From positions 705,501-769,500 of the forward strand of contig NZ_CP126980.1 in assembly GCF_030252345.1 (NCBI RefSeq): a stretch of DNA of 64,000 nucleotides. The letters run 5' to 3'. The DNA comes from Actinoplanes oblitus. GTDB lineage: Bacteria > Actinomycetota > Actinomycetes > Mycobacteriales > Micromonosporaceae. Made by a program: the position numbers and the translations under genes. Each line of letters opens with the position of its first letter. Within the stretch, counting starts at the first letter, position 1. Below the pieces are notes generated by a model. It was given only the letters and a program-made list of their open reading frames with translations, was not told where the DNA came from and made no database searches. Shown piece after piece: positions 1 through 14,896 of this stretch.

Positions 1-41
1 CCGGTCGCCCGGGCGGCGTTGTTACGCGGGAGACTGAGCGG

Positions 42-662
42 GTGACCGCCGAGCATTACTTCAGCACCGACCCGGACGCCCCGATGCGCCGGGGTGAGAT
101 CGAGTTCAGCGTGGCCGGCCGGGACTACCGGCTCGCCGTCGCCTCCGGGGTGTTCTCCGCCGGCCGGCTCGACCCGGGCACCGCGGTGCTGCTGCGCAAG
201 GCCGGCCTGCCGACCGGTGACACCGGGGGTGCGCTGCTCGACCTCGGCTGCGGTTACGGCCCGATCACCTGCGTGCTGGCCACCGAGGCGCCAGGGGCGA
301 CCGTCCACGCGATCGACGTGAACTCCCGCGCTCGCGAGCTGACCGCCGAGAACGCCGCGAGTCTCGGGCTGGCCGACCGGGTCCGGGTGAGTTCGCCGGA
401 GGACGTCCCGGCCGATGTCACCTTCACCCAGATCTGGAGCAACCCGCCCACCCACGTCGGCAAGGCCGAGCTGCACGCGCTGATGGAGCGCTGGCTGCCC
501 CGGCTCGCCCCGGCTGGCGTGGCCTGGCTGGTGATCAACCGGAACCTGGGCGGTGACTCCCTGCACACCTGGCTCGTCGCGAAGGGTTGGCAGGTCGAGC
601 GGATCGCCAGCCAGCGAGGTTTTCGGGTGCTCAAGGTGACCGGAAAACCGGCTGCCATCTGA
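42..662 (+). CDS. RsmC-like class I SAM-dependent rRNA methyltransferase
   Basis: A 206-residue protein with the fold of RsmC/RlmG N2-guanine methyltransferases. The SAM-binding motif I is DLGCGYGPI at about residues 67-75, an acidic residue follows in the AIDVNSR segment, and the catalytic motif is SNPPTH near residue 131. Length matches the short actinobacterial RsmC-like proteins that lack the duplicated N-terminal domain of the E. coli enzyme. The likely role is 16S or 23S rRNA m2G methylation; the target base cannot be read from sequence. The start is a GTG. The next gene begins 26 bases after the stop. Confidence 0.85.
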   Translation: MTAEHYFSTDPDAPMRRGEIEFSVAGRDYRLAVASGVFSAGRLDPGTAVLLRKAGLPTGDTGGALLDLGCGYGPITCVLATEAPGATVHAIDVNSRARELTAENAASLGLADRVRVSSPEDVPADVTFTQIWSNPPTHVGKAELHALMERWLPRLAPAGVAWLVINRNLGGDSLHTWLVAKGWQVERIASQRGFRVLKVTGKPAAI

Positions 663-688
663 GACCTCGACCCGGCAGGATGCCGGAC

Positions 689-2335
689 ATGGGTTACGTG
701 GATGTCGCCGGCGTCGGTTTCGTGCTGCCCGACGGGCGGGAGCTCTTCACCGACGTGTCGTTCCGGGTCGGCGAGGGCGCCAAGGTCGCCCTGGTCGGGC
801 CGAACGGGGCGGGCAAGACCACCCTGCTGCGGACGGTGGCCGGGGACATCCCGGCGCAGAGCGGGACTGTCGCGCGCTCCGGCGGGCTCGGTGTGATGCG
901 CCAGTTCATCGGCATGATCGGCGACGACCGGACGCTGGAGGACCTGGCCCTGTCGCTGGTCGCGCCGCCGCTGCGCGAGGCCGGGCTGGCATTGCGGCTC
1001 GCGACGGAGCGGCTGGACGACACCGAGAAGAGCCAGATCGCGTACGCGAACGCGCTGGCCACCTGGGGCGAGGTCGGCGGATACGACGCCGAGGTGCTCT
1101 TCGACACGGTCGCCGTCGCGATCTTGGGCAAGCCGTGGGACGAGGCTCGCAGCCGGATCGTCCGGACCCTCTCCGGCGGCGAGCAGAAACGCTTCGCCCT
1201 CGACCTGCTGCTGCGCGGCGGCGACGAGGTGCTGCTGCTCGACGAGCCGGACAACTTCCTCGACGTGCCCGCCAAACGCTGGCTGGAGCAGCGGATCCGC
1301 GAGTCGAACAAGTCGGTGCTCTACATCTCGCACGACCGGGAGCTGCTGGCGCAGACCGCTGACCGGGTGGTCGCCGTCGAGGGCGGTGGCGCGTGGACGC
1401 ATCCGGGCGGGTTCGCCTCCTGGCACGAGGCCCGGTCGAACCGGCACGAGCGGATGGAGGAGCTGCGCCGCCGCTGGGACGAGGAGCACGAGAAACTCCG
1501 CGAGCTGGTCTTCACGCTGAAGAACAAGGCGGCCTTCAACGACGGGCTGGCCTCGCGCTACCAGGCCGCGCAGACCCGGCTGCGCAAGTTCGAGGAGGCC
1601 GGCCCGCCGCCGCTGCCGCCCAAGGACCAGTCGGTGCGGATGAACCTGCGCGGCGGCCGTACCGGCAAGCGCTCGGTGATCTGCGAGAACCTGGAGCTGG
1701 AGGACCTGACGTTCCCGTTCGACCTGGAGATCTGGTACGGCGACCGGGTCGCCGTCCTGGGCGCCAACGGCACCGGCAAGTCGCACTTCCTGCGCCTGCT
1801 CGCGGCCGGCGGCAGCGAACCCGACCTGGAGCACCAGCCGGTCGACGGGGCACCGCTCACGCCGGTGCGGCACCACGGTGTCGCACGTCTCGGCGCGCGG
1901 GTGCGGCCCGGCCACTTCTCGCAGACCCACGACCGCCCCGAGCTGGTGGACAAGACGCTCGTCGAGATCCTCTGGCGGGGTGACGAGCACCGCTCCGGGA
2001 TGGACCGCGCCGGCTCGATGAAACACCTGAGCCGGTACGAGCTCTCGGCGCAGGGCGACCAGCGGTTCGGCACCCTCTCCGGCGGTCAGCAGGCGCGGTT
2101 CCTGGTGCTGCTGCTGGAGCTGTCCGGGGCGACGCTGCTGCTGCTCGACGAGCCGACCGACAACCTCGACCTGGCCTCGGCGGAGGCGCTGGAGGAGGGA
2201 TTGAAGGGCTTCGAGGGCACCGTGATAGCCGTCACCCACGACCGCTGGTTCACCAGGTCCTTCGATCGTTTCGTGCTGTTCAGGAGCGACAACGAGGTGG
2301 TCGAGGTCCCCGAACCGGTCTGGGACGTTCGCTAG
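689..2335 (+). CDS. ABC-F family ATPase
   Basis: A soluble protein of about 548 residues with two ABC ATPase domains and no membrane segment, the ABC-F layout of ribosome-associated translation factors and antibiotic-resistance ATPases. Domain 1 has Walker A GPNGAGKTT at about 37-45, signature LSGGE and Walker B LLLDEPDNF. A charged linker follows, and domain 2 has GANGTGKS, LSGGQ and LLLDEPTDN. Two ATGs are possible, at 680 and 689; 689 is preferred because CAGGAT lies exactly 7 nt before it, the leaderless spacing seen elsewhere in the window. Whether it acts in housekeeping translation or antibiotic protection cannot be told. Confidence 0.88.
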   Translation: MGYVDVAGVGFVLPDGRELFTDVSFRVGEGAKVALVGPNGAGKTTLLRTVAGDIPAQSGTVARSGGLGVMRQFIGMIGDDRTLEDLALSLVAPPLREAGLALRLATERLDDTEKSQIAYANALATWGEVGGYDAEVLFDTVAVAILGKPWDEARSRIVRTLSGGEQKRFALDLLLRGGDEVLLLDEPDNFLDVPAKRWLEQRIRESNKSVLYISHDRELLAQTADRVVAVEGGGAWTHPGGFASWHEARSNRHERMEELRRRWDEEHEKLRELVFTLKNKAAFNDGLASRYQAAQTRLRKFEEAGPPPLPPKDQSVRMNLRGGRTGKRSVICENLELEDLTFPFDLEIWYGDRVAVLGANGTGKSHFLRLLAAGGSEPDLEHQPVDGAPLTPVRHHGVARLGARVRPGHFSQTHDRPELVDKTLVEILWRGDEHRSGMDRAGSMKHLSRYELSAQGDQRFGTLSGGQQARFLVLLLELSGATLLLLDEPTDNLDLASAEALEEGLKGFEGTVIAVTHDRWFTRSFDRFVLFRSDNEVVEVPEPVWDVR

Positions 2336-2356
2336 CTTTTTTGGTGACGGACCGGT

Positions 2357-2362
2357 TAGGGT
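2357..2362 (+). promoter_or_regulatory. Candidate -10 box of the thiamine operon
   Basis: TAGGGT lies about 17 bases before the first conserved bases of the TPP riboswitch, where the -10 of the thi operon would be expected. The same hexamer precedes acpS and alr. No convincing -35 was found. Confidence 0.45.
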
Positions 2363-2376
2363 CCGGTTACTACAAC

Positions 2377-2466
2377 CCACGGGAGTCCGGGCACCGGGCT
2401 GAGAGGGGGGCTGATGCGGCCCCCGACCGTCGAACCTGATCCGGGTCATGCCGGCGCAGGGAGGAG
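2377..2466 (+). ncRNA. TPP riboswitch (THI element)
   Basis: The region carries the conserved THI-box segments: GGGCTGAGAGGG at about 2396-2407, a variable GC hairpin, then GAACCTGATCCGGGTCA at about 2432-2448, and GCCGGCGCAGGGAGG at the 3' end. Thiamine pyrophosphate binding in this RNA class represses thiamine biosynthesis. The Shine-Dalgarno sequence GGGAGGAG of thiE directly follows or overlaps the 3' end of the aptamer and no U-rich terminator lies before thiE, so control is probably at translation initiation. It is the only THI element in the operon. Confidence 0.95.
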
Positions 2467-2472
2467 CGCGTC

Positions 2473-3053
2473 ATGGACGCATTGTCGTTCCCCAGACTGC
2501 ACGTCATCACCGACGACCTCGACGTCGTGCGCGGGGTGGCGCAACCCGGCGTGGCGGTGCAGATCAGAATCAAGAGCAACGACCGTTTCGCGTACGCGGT
2601 AACCGTCGAAGCCGTCCAGATCTGCCGGGCAGCCGGAGCGATGTGCCTGGTCAACGACCGGATCGGGGTCGCTCTCGCGGCCGGTGCCGACGGCGTGCAC
2701 GTGGGCGCCGACGACCTGCCCGTCCACGCCGCCCGCCGGGTCCTCGGGCCGGACGCCGTCGTCGGGGCCACCTGCCGCACCCCGGAGGCGGCTCGCGCCG
2801 CGGTCGCCGAGGGCGCCTCCTACCTGGGAGTCGGCCCGGCCTTCGCGACGTCCACGAAGGACGGACTCCCGCCACCGCTCGGACCGGACCGGGTGGCGGA
2901 GGTCGCCGCCGCGGTGCCCGGCACCCCGGTGCTGGCGATCGGCGGCATCACCCTGGAACGGGCGCCGCTGCTGAAGACCCACGGGATCGCCGCCGTCGCC
3001 GCGTTCACCGCCGACCCGCGGGGCTCGGCCGCCGCGTTCCTCGAGGTCCTGGC

Positions 3054-3057
<4 letters not shown>
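2473..3057 (+). CDS. thiE: Thiamine-phosphate synthase
   Basis: A 194-residue TIM-barrel enzyme that joins hydroxymethylpyrimidine pyrophosphate and carboxythiazole phosphate to give thiamine phosphate. Family motifs are VQIRIKSND near residue 29, LVNDR and GADGVHVGADD near 60-80, VGPAFATSTK near 120 and the phosphate-binding AIGGIT near 156. The ATG has a strong Shine-Dalgarno 7 nt upstream. It is the first gene of the thi operon and overlaps thiO by 4 bp (ATGA). A second, more divergent ThiE-like gene lies downstream. Confidence 0.92.
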
Positions 3058-6619
<3,562 letters not shown>

Positions 6620-6623
<4 letters not shown>

Positions 6624-7381
6624 CGCCGCCCGTAGTGCTCACCATCGCCGGCTCCGACTCCGGCGGCGGCGCCGGCGTCCAGGCCGATCTCAAAACCTTC
6701 GCCGCGCTCGGCGCCTACGGCACCTCGGTGCTCACCGCGATCACCGCGCAGAACACGCGAGGGGTGACAGCCATCCACCCGGTCCCGGCCGACATCGTCG
6801 CGGCGCAGCTGGACGCCGTGCTCAGCGACTTCCCGGTGGCCGCCGTCAAGGTCGGGATGATCGCCGACCCGGCAGTCGCCAAGGTGATCGCCGATCGCGC
6901 CGCCCGGCTGCCCCACCTCGTCGTCGACCCGGTACTGGTCGCCACGTCCGGCAGCCGGCTCGGGGAGGCTTCCACGGTTTCGGTGCTCCTGCCGTACGCC
7001 GAAGTGGTGACGCCGAACCGGGCGGAGGCCGGCGCCCTGAGCGGACATCGGGTGGAGACCACCTCGGAGATGGCCGCCGCGGCGGCCGTGCTGGCCGGAC
7101 TCGGGCCGCGGGCCGTGGTGGTGACCGGCAGCGAACTGGCCGTCGACGTGCTCTGGGCCGACGGTGTGGTCACCGAGCTGCCCGGCGAGCCGGTGCCGAC
7201 GGCGAACAACCACGGGTCGGGGTGCACCTTCTCCTCGGCGATCGCGGTACGGCTGGCGGCCGGTGATCCGGTCCCGGAGGCGGTCGCGGCGGCGAAGAGG
7301 TACGTGACCGGGGCGCTGCGCGGTGGCGCCTCCTGGCGGCTGGGCGCCGGGCCCGGACCGCTTGATCACTTCTGGGCTTAG
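6620..7381 (+). CDS. thiD: Hydroxymethylpyrimidine/phosphomethylpyrimidine kinase
   Basis: A 253-residue ribokinase-fold enzyme that phosphorylates HMP and HMP-P for thiamine phosphate assembly. The N-terminal motif is [19 protein letters not shown] near residue 6, a glycine-rich [11 protein letters not shown] anion hole lies near 195, and [11 protein letters not shown] is in the middle. The start at ATG 6620 gives an ATGA overlap with the repeat-bearing gene upstream; the longer open frame from 6575 lacks family similarity. 72 bp separate it from thiC. Confidence 0.93.
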
Positions 7382-11481
<4,100 letters not shown>

Positions 11482-11613
11482 GGTGAAACGACGCAGCGAA
11501 GCGGATATGACGACTCAGTCCCTAGCGCGGTAAGCCGATGTCGGACTCCTCGCCGGCCGGGCCGTGAGGACCACACTCAAGGCTAGATGCGCTAGCGCCG
11601 CGCGAAACTCGAA

Positions 11614-12048
11614 TCAGGGGACGGTCACGTTCAGGGCGGTGAGCTGACCGTCGAAGGTTCCCGCGCTGGGCGTGCAGTTCGAGGTGAACGGCGCCTGGTC
11701 GGTGTTGGTGCCGGTGCCGGTGATGGCGGTGCAGGTGAAGGTGGCACCGCCGGACGACGGCGTCAAACCGGTCAGGGTCAGGGTGGGCACCTTGCGCACG
11801 GTCAGGTCGGCGAAGGTGAGGTCGAGGGCGCTGAGCTTGGTGTTGGCGGTGTCGGACCAGGTGTAGGCGATGGCGTTGATGGTGGCGCCGGTGACGGTCT
11901 GGGTCGCCGTGCCGCCGATGAACTTGGTGGCGGTCGCGCCGTTCGAGCCGCCCAGGCCGACACCACCGCCGGCGGTGAAGGCGGTCGTTCCGGCCGCGAC
12001 CACACCCGCGGCCGCGACGCCACCGATGAGCTGAAGCATTGTGCGCAT
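11614..12048 (-). CDS. Small secreted protein, candidate SipW substrate
   Basis: A 144-residue protein with an N-terminal signal sequence (MRTMLQLIGG, then an Ala/Gly/Val hydrophobic run to about residue 28). The mature part is Thr/Gly/Ala-rich and probably beta-stranded, with two Cys (FTCTAI and SNCTPS) that could form a disulfide. It has no recognised enzyme motif. Its position directly upstream of the SipW/DUF5305 gene and behind a c-di-GMP riboswitch suggests an extracellular matrix or surface-fibre protein processed by that peptidase; this is inference from context. ATG with AGGGGAA upstream. Confidence 0.72.
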   Translation of the reverse strand: MRTMLQLIGGVAAAGVVAAGTTAFTAGGGVGLGGSNGATATKFIGGTATQTVTGATINAIAYTWSDTANTKLSALDLTFADLTVRKVPTLTLTGLTPSSGGATFTCTAITGTGTNTDQAPFTSNCTPSAGTFDGQLTALNVTVP

Positions 12049-12065
12049 ATCGTTCCCCTGTTCGT

Positions 12066-12142
12066 CCGGTGGTAGCCCAGCCGACCTCGTGGGTCCTGTG
12101 GCTTTGCGTCCCCGGCTCGCACCGGGTTTGCCCTTCTCGCCG
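12066..12142 (-). ncRNA. c-di-GMP-I riboswitch (GEMM)
   Basis: Read on the minus strand, the region holds every GEMM-I landmark in order: GGGCAAACC (12133-12125), a hairpin closed by CCGG pairs with a GCGA tetraloop, GGGACGCAAAGCC (12112-12100), an ACAGG tetraloop-receptor side, and GGCTGGGCTACC ending near 12071. This class binds cyclic di-GMP. The 3' end is about 22 nt before the ATG of the secreted-protein gene and its Shine-Dalgarno AGGGGAA follows immediately, so control of initiation is likely. Confidence 0.9.
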
Positions 12143-12338
12143 AGCGGACTTCGTCATCCCCTGGCGACAGGTTGATTCGGTCGGGGTGGGGACCGGGTGA
12201 GGCTTAGCCGTGAGTCTTGCCGGACTGACCTTTTCGGTTCGGTCGCCTTGATGGCAGTTCCGGTGCTATCGGTGAGGCGACGGTTGCGAAAGGCGGCCGG
12301 GAACCGGACGTCGACGGCGAACAGGTGCGGCGGACAGC

Positions 12339-12366
12339 GCGGCAGCCGTCTCGGGACGGCTGCCGC
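12339..12366 (-). terminator. Hairpin downstream of the RNase gene
   Basis: GCGGCAGCCGTC at 12339-12350 and its perfect complement at 12355-12366 enclose a TCGG tetraloop, about 30 nt past the RNase stop codon. There is no clear U tract, which is common for actinobacterial terminators. Confidence 0.65.
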
Positions 12367-12396
12367 GGGAGTGCTCAGGGCGTACGGAAAACGGGT

Positions 12397-12825
12397 TCAG
12401 AGCTTGTAGAAGGTCACGTAGTGATCCGGGGTGAAATAGGCGACCCGGGTGCTGCGGTTCACCACGATCCGGTACGCGTCGCGCGACGCACCCTGGGCGC
12501 GCGAGTACACGTCATATTCGTTGTAGGTGGCCGACGGCAGGTAGCCCTCGCGGTTCTGGAACGTGCCGCCGGTGTAGTTGTAGTTGCCGTACGGCCAGGA
12601 GTACCAGCCCTTGCTGGTCGGCCAGCCGAGCGACTGCCAGCCGGTGTACGCGGTGCGCGCGGCCGAGCAGCGGCTGATCGTGCACGACGAGTAGACGGCG
12701 GCCTGGGCGGCCGAGGTGTGCGTGGGGGCGACCACGGCCGGGGCGACGAGCGCGGTGCCGGCCAGGCCGAAGACCAGGGCCAGGCTGACTAGCAGCTTGC
12801 GGACGCGGGGCAGGGGACGGTTCAC
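12397..12825 (-). CDS. Secreted guanyl-specific ribonuclease (RNase Sa/barnase superfamily)
   Basis: A protein of about 142 residues with a Sec signal peptide (basic start, hydrophobic LLVSLALVFGLAG, Ala-rich cleavage region ending near TSAAQA). The mature domain matches microbial guanyl RNases of the Sa type: FQNREGYLP, the catalytic Glu in YNEYDV, an Arg in DAYRIV and the catalytic His in FTPDHYVTFY at the C terminus. It would cleave extracellular RNA after G. No barstar-like inhibitor is adjacent, as expected for an exported enzyme. GTG 12825 is preferred because GGAG lies 7 nt upstream; a GTG at 12867 lacks a ribosome site. Confidence 0.85.
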   Translation of the reverse strand: MNRPLPRVRKLLVSLALVFGLAGTALVAPAVVAPTHTSAAQAAVYSSCTISRCSAARTAYTGWQSLGWPTSKGWYSWPYGNYNYTGGTFQNREGYLPSATYNEYDVYSRAQGASRDAYRIVVNRSTRVAYFTPDHYVTFYKL

Positions 12826-12830
12826 GTTCG

Positions 12831-12930
12831 AACTCCGATGCGTGCGGAGGGGATGGGGCCCGGACACCGGTCATCGTTTCGGTCCGAGCCGTCCCGCGGT
12901 ACCTCCCGGCCGCATCATTTCATCGGAGTT
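12831..12930 (-). promoter_or_regulatory. Structured leader sequestering the RNase Shine-Dalgarno
   Basis: In the minus-strand RNA a 10-nt arm AACTCCGATG (12930-12921) is perfectly complementary to CATCGGAGTT (12840-12831), closing a domain of about 100 nt. The 3' arm contains the GGAG placed 7 nt before the GTG, so closing the stem would hide the ribosome site. Inner pairings visible are TGCGG with CCGCA, GGAGG with CCTCC, and CGGAC with GTCCG. It does not match a riboswitch class known to me. Confidence 0.5.
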
Positions 12931-12940
12931 AACGAATGTT

Positions 12941-14353
12941 TTACTGGCCCCCGAGCCCGCTCACCCAATCGACATAGTCCGTTTCTGATCCCGGTCGACG
13001 GCCCGGTCCGCTGATCGAGGTGGGTTCCACCACGGGCCCCTGCGAGGCGGTGACCGGGCCGGCGTTGAACCCGTCGAACCGCTCGGCGGGCGGCGGCGGG
13101 GTCGGGGCCGGTGCCGTGGTGCGCCGGGACCGCCAGCCGCCTCGCCCGCCGGCGGCCGGGGTGGGCTGCTGTCCGGAGAAGCGCGGCGGGTTGCCGGGCG
13201 CCGGCGCCTGCGGCGGGGCCTGGACCGGCGCGGGCGCCTGGGGGCGGGCCTGGGCCGGGACCGGCTCGGCGGCGAACGGCGCGCCGGACCGGAACGGGCT
13301 GCCGGTGCCGGCCGAGAACGGGTTGTTCGGGGTGCCGGGCACCGCCGGCAGCACGCCGGTGTCGGACGGCCGCAGCTGCTCCGCGGGACGCTGCGCGGCG
13401 GCCGCGGCGGCCTGCGCGATCGCCGACTCCACCGGCACGTCCCGCTTCGGCAGCGGTGCGGCGGCCGGTTCGCCGGGCTCGGTGGCCGGCGAGGACGAGG
13501 TGGCCGGCACGCCGCGGACGACAGCGGCCAGCACCGAACCGAGCACGCCGGCGCCGCACGCGGTCATCGCCGCCCAGTACGGGTCGGACCGGAACCCGGT
13601 GGTGCCCGCTTCCGGGCCGGCGATCAGGTACGCCATGGTCAGCAGCGCCGGACCGGCCAGCCCGGCCAGTCCTACGGCGAGGGTGGGCAGCCTGCGCCCG
13701 CGCGCCACCCAGCCGACCACCAGGCCGGCGAGCAGGGCCAGGGTCGGCATGGTCAGGAAGGCGGTGTGCCCGGCCACGGCGGGCGGGATCAGGCTGCCGT
13801 TCAGCACGCCCAGCCGGATGGCGATCGGGGTGCGGCCGGGCAGCAGCGACGGGACGATCGAGACCAGCGCGACCACCCACATCAGCACGCTCAGCGTCGC
13901 CGCGCTCCACCGGGCCGCCGGCTTGGCGGCAGCGGCCCAGGCGGCGAAGATGCCGGCCGCCGCGCCGAGCCCGACGGCCGCGCCGATCACGAAGACCGGC
14001 TGCACCCCGGCGACCTGCGCGGCCCGGGCCGGCTGCATGGTCAGTGGCAGCACGGCCAGCGAGCCGAGTCCGGCCGCGATGCCCATGGCCAGGGCGCCGC
14101 CGGGGCCGACCGGGCGGGGGCGCCAGCGCGGGCGCATGCCGGTGCCGACGATCGCGCCGAGCACGGCGGCGGTCGTGGTGATCCAGGCGACCCAGGCGAG
14201 CTGTGCGGTCCAGCTGTTACGCGCAGTGACATCGAGAACGCGGTCCAGGCGCACGATGCCGAGTCCGTAGGCGATGCCGAGTTGGCCGGCTCCGATCACC
14301 ACGGCTGCCGTGGCGGTGGTGGCCAGCAACTTCACCCAGCTCCGAAATGCCAT
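12941..14353 (-). CDS. Polytopic membrane protein with Pro-rich cytoplasmic tail
   Basis: About 470 residues. The first 290 or so hold roughly seven or eight hydrophobic helices (for example LLATTATAAVVIGAG, FVIGAAVGLGAAAGIF, LMWVVALVSIVPSLL). The rest is a low-complexity Pro/Ala/Gln tail with short basic patches, likely cytoplasmic. No catalytic or transporter motif is recognised; the layout is common for actinobacterial proteins of unknown function. ATG 14353 is chosen over GTG 14362 because TAACGT sits exactly 7 nt before it, the leaderless spacing seen for other genes here. Confidence 0.7.
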   Translation of the reverse strand: MAFRSWVKLLATTATAAVVIGAGQLGIAYGLGIVRLDRVLDVTARNSWTAQLAWVAWITTTAAVLGAIVGTGMRPRWRPRPVGPGGALAMGIAAGLGSLAVLPLTMQPARAAQVAGVQPVFVIGAAVGLGAAAGIFAAWAAAAKPAARWSAATLSVLMWVVALVSIVPSLLPGRTPIAIRLGVLNGSLIPPAVAGHTAFLTMPTLALLAGLVVGWVARGRRLPTLAVGLAGLAGPALLTMAYLIAGPEAGTTGFRSDPYWAAMTACGAGVLGSVLAAVVRGVPATSSSPATEPGEPAAAPLPKRDVPVESAIAQAAAAAAQRPAEQLRPSDTGVLPAVPGTPNNPFSAGTGSPFRSGAPFAAEPVPAQARPQAPAPVQAPPQAPAPGNPPRFSGQQPTPAAGGRGGWRSRRTTAPAPTPPPPAERFDGFNAGPVTASQGPVVEPTSISGPGRRPGSETDYVDWVSGLGGQ

Positions 14354-14896
14354 GCCGGGCACGTTACGGAATGCGGTGGCCGGTCCGCCAGTGGGGACTC
14401 GGCTTCTTAAGGCAGCCTAAAGTCTGGTTGCTATCAGTCACTCTGCGTCATTTCGGGACGACTCGACGGTGAGTTGCGAGAGATACCCTCCAGAGTGGAC
14501 ACTGTCCGGCACGGACAACGAGTCCGTCGCGTCGTGCTGATCCTTGCGAACGTGAGACCCCTGCTCAGAAGCCGCGATGCGGTCAATGAGCGGGACGGGG
14601 CTCTCACATAGTGGTTGGAATCATGATGGTGTTCGGTGGCCGTGGCCGCGCCGGAAGTCGCACATGAGACATTCGTGCACGTCAAAGCGTCTGCGGTGGT
14701 ATGAGCCGGGTCGCCGGTCCGGTCGCCACTCGGACAGCCGGGTGGTTTCCGGGAGGATCCAGGCTTCCCAAACCGGTCGGGGTTCTGATGAAATCGCCGC
14801 CGTGCCGAGTTCGGCACGAACCTTGCTGCGCGCGCCGGACGGGGCCGGCCCGCAGACCTCGAACGGCATCGCGCCGGCGTCCGCGAAGGAGATGTC
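14354..14896 (+). other. Intergenic region upstream of the conservon
   Basis: 543 bp without a credible gene. It contains a perfect 8-bp hairpin CGTGCCGA-GT-TCGGCACG at 14801-14818, a GTCCG-GCA-CGGAC hairpin near 14500, and the strong Shine-Dalgarno AAGGAG 6 nt before the cvnA GTG. The hairpin about 80 bp upstream of cvnA could be an operator or leader element. Short frames here show no family similarity. Confidence 0.5.

Noticed and set aside
254..2449. A 731-codon minus-strand open frame
   Set aside because: Antisense to the ABC-F gene with intact Walker and signature motifs; shadow frame.
12197..12409. A 70-codon plus-strand frame downstream of the RNase gene
   Set aside because: It contains the RNase terminator hairpin, overlaps the RNase stop and has no ribosome site or family similarity.
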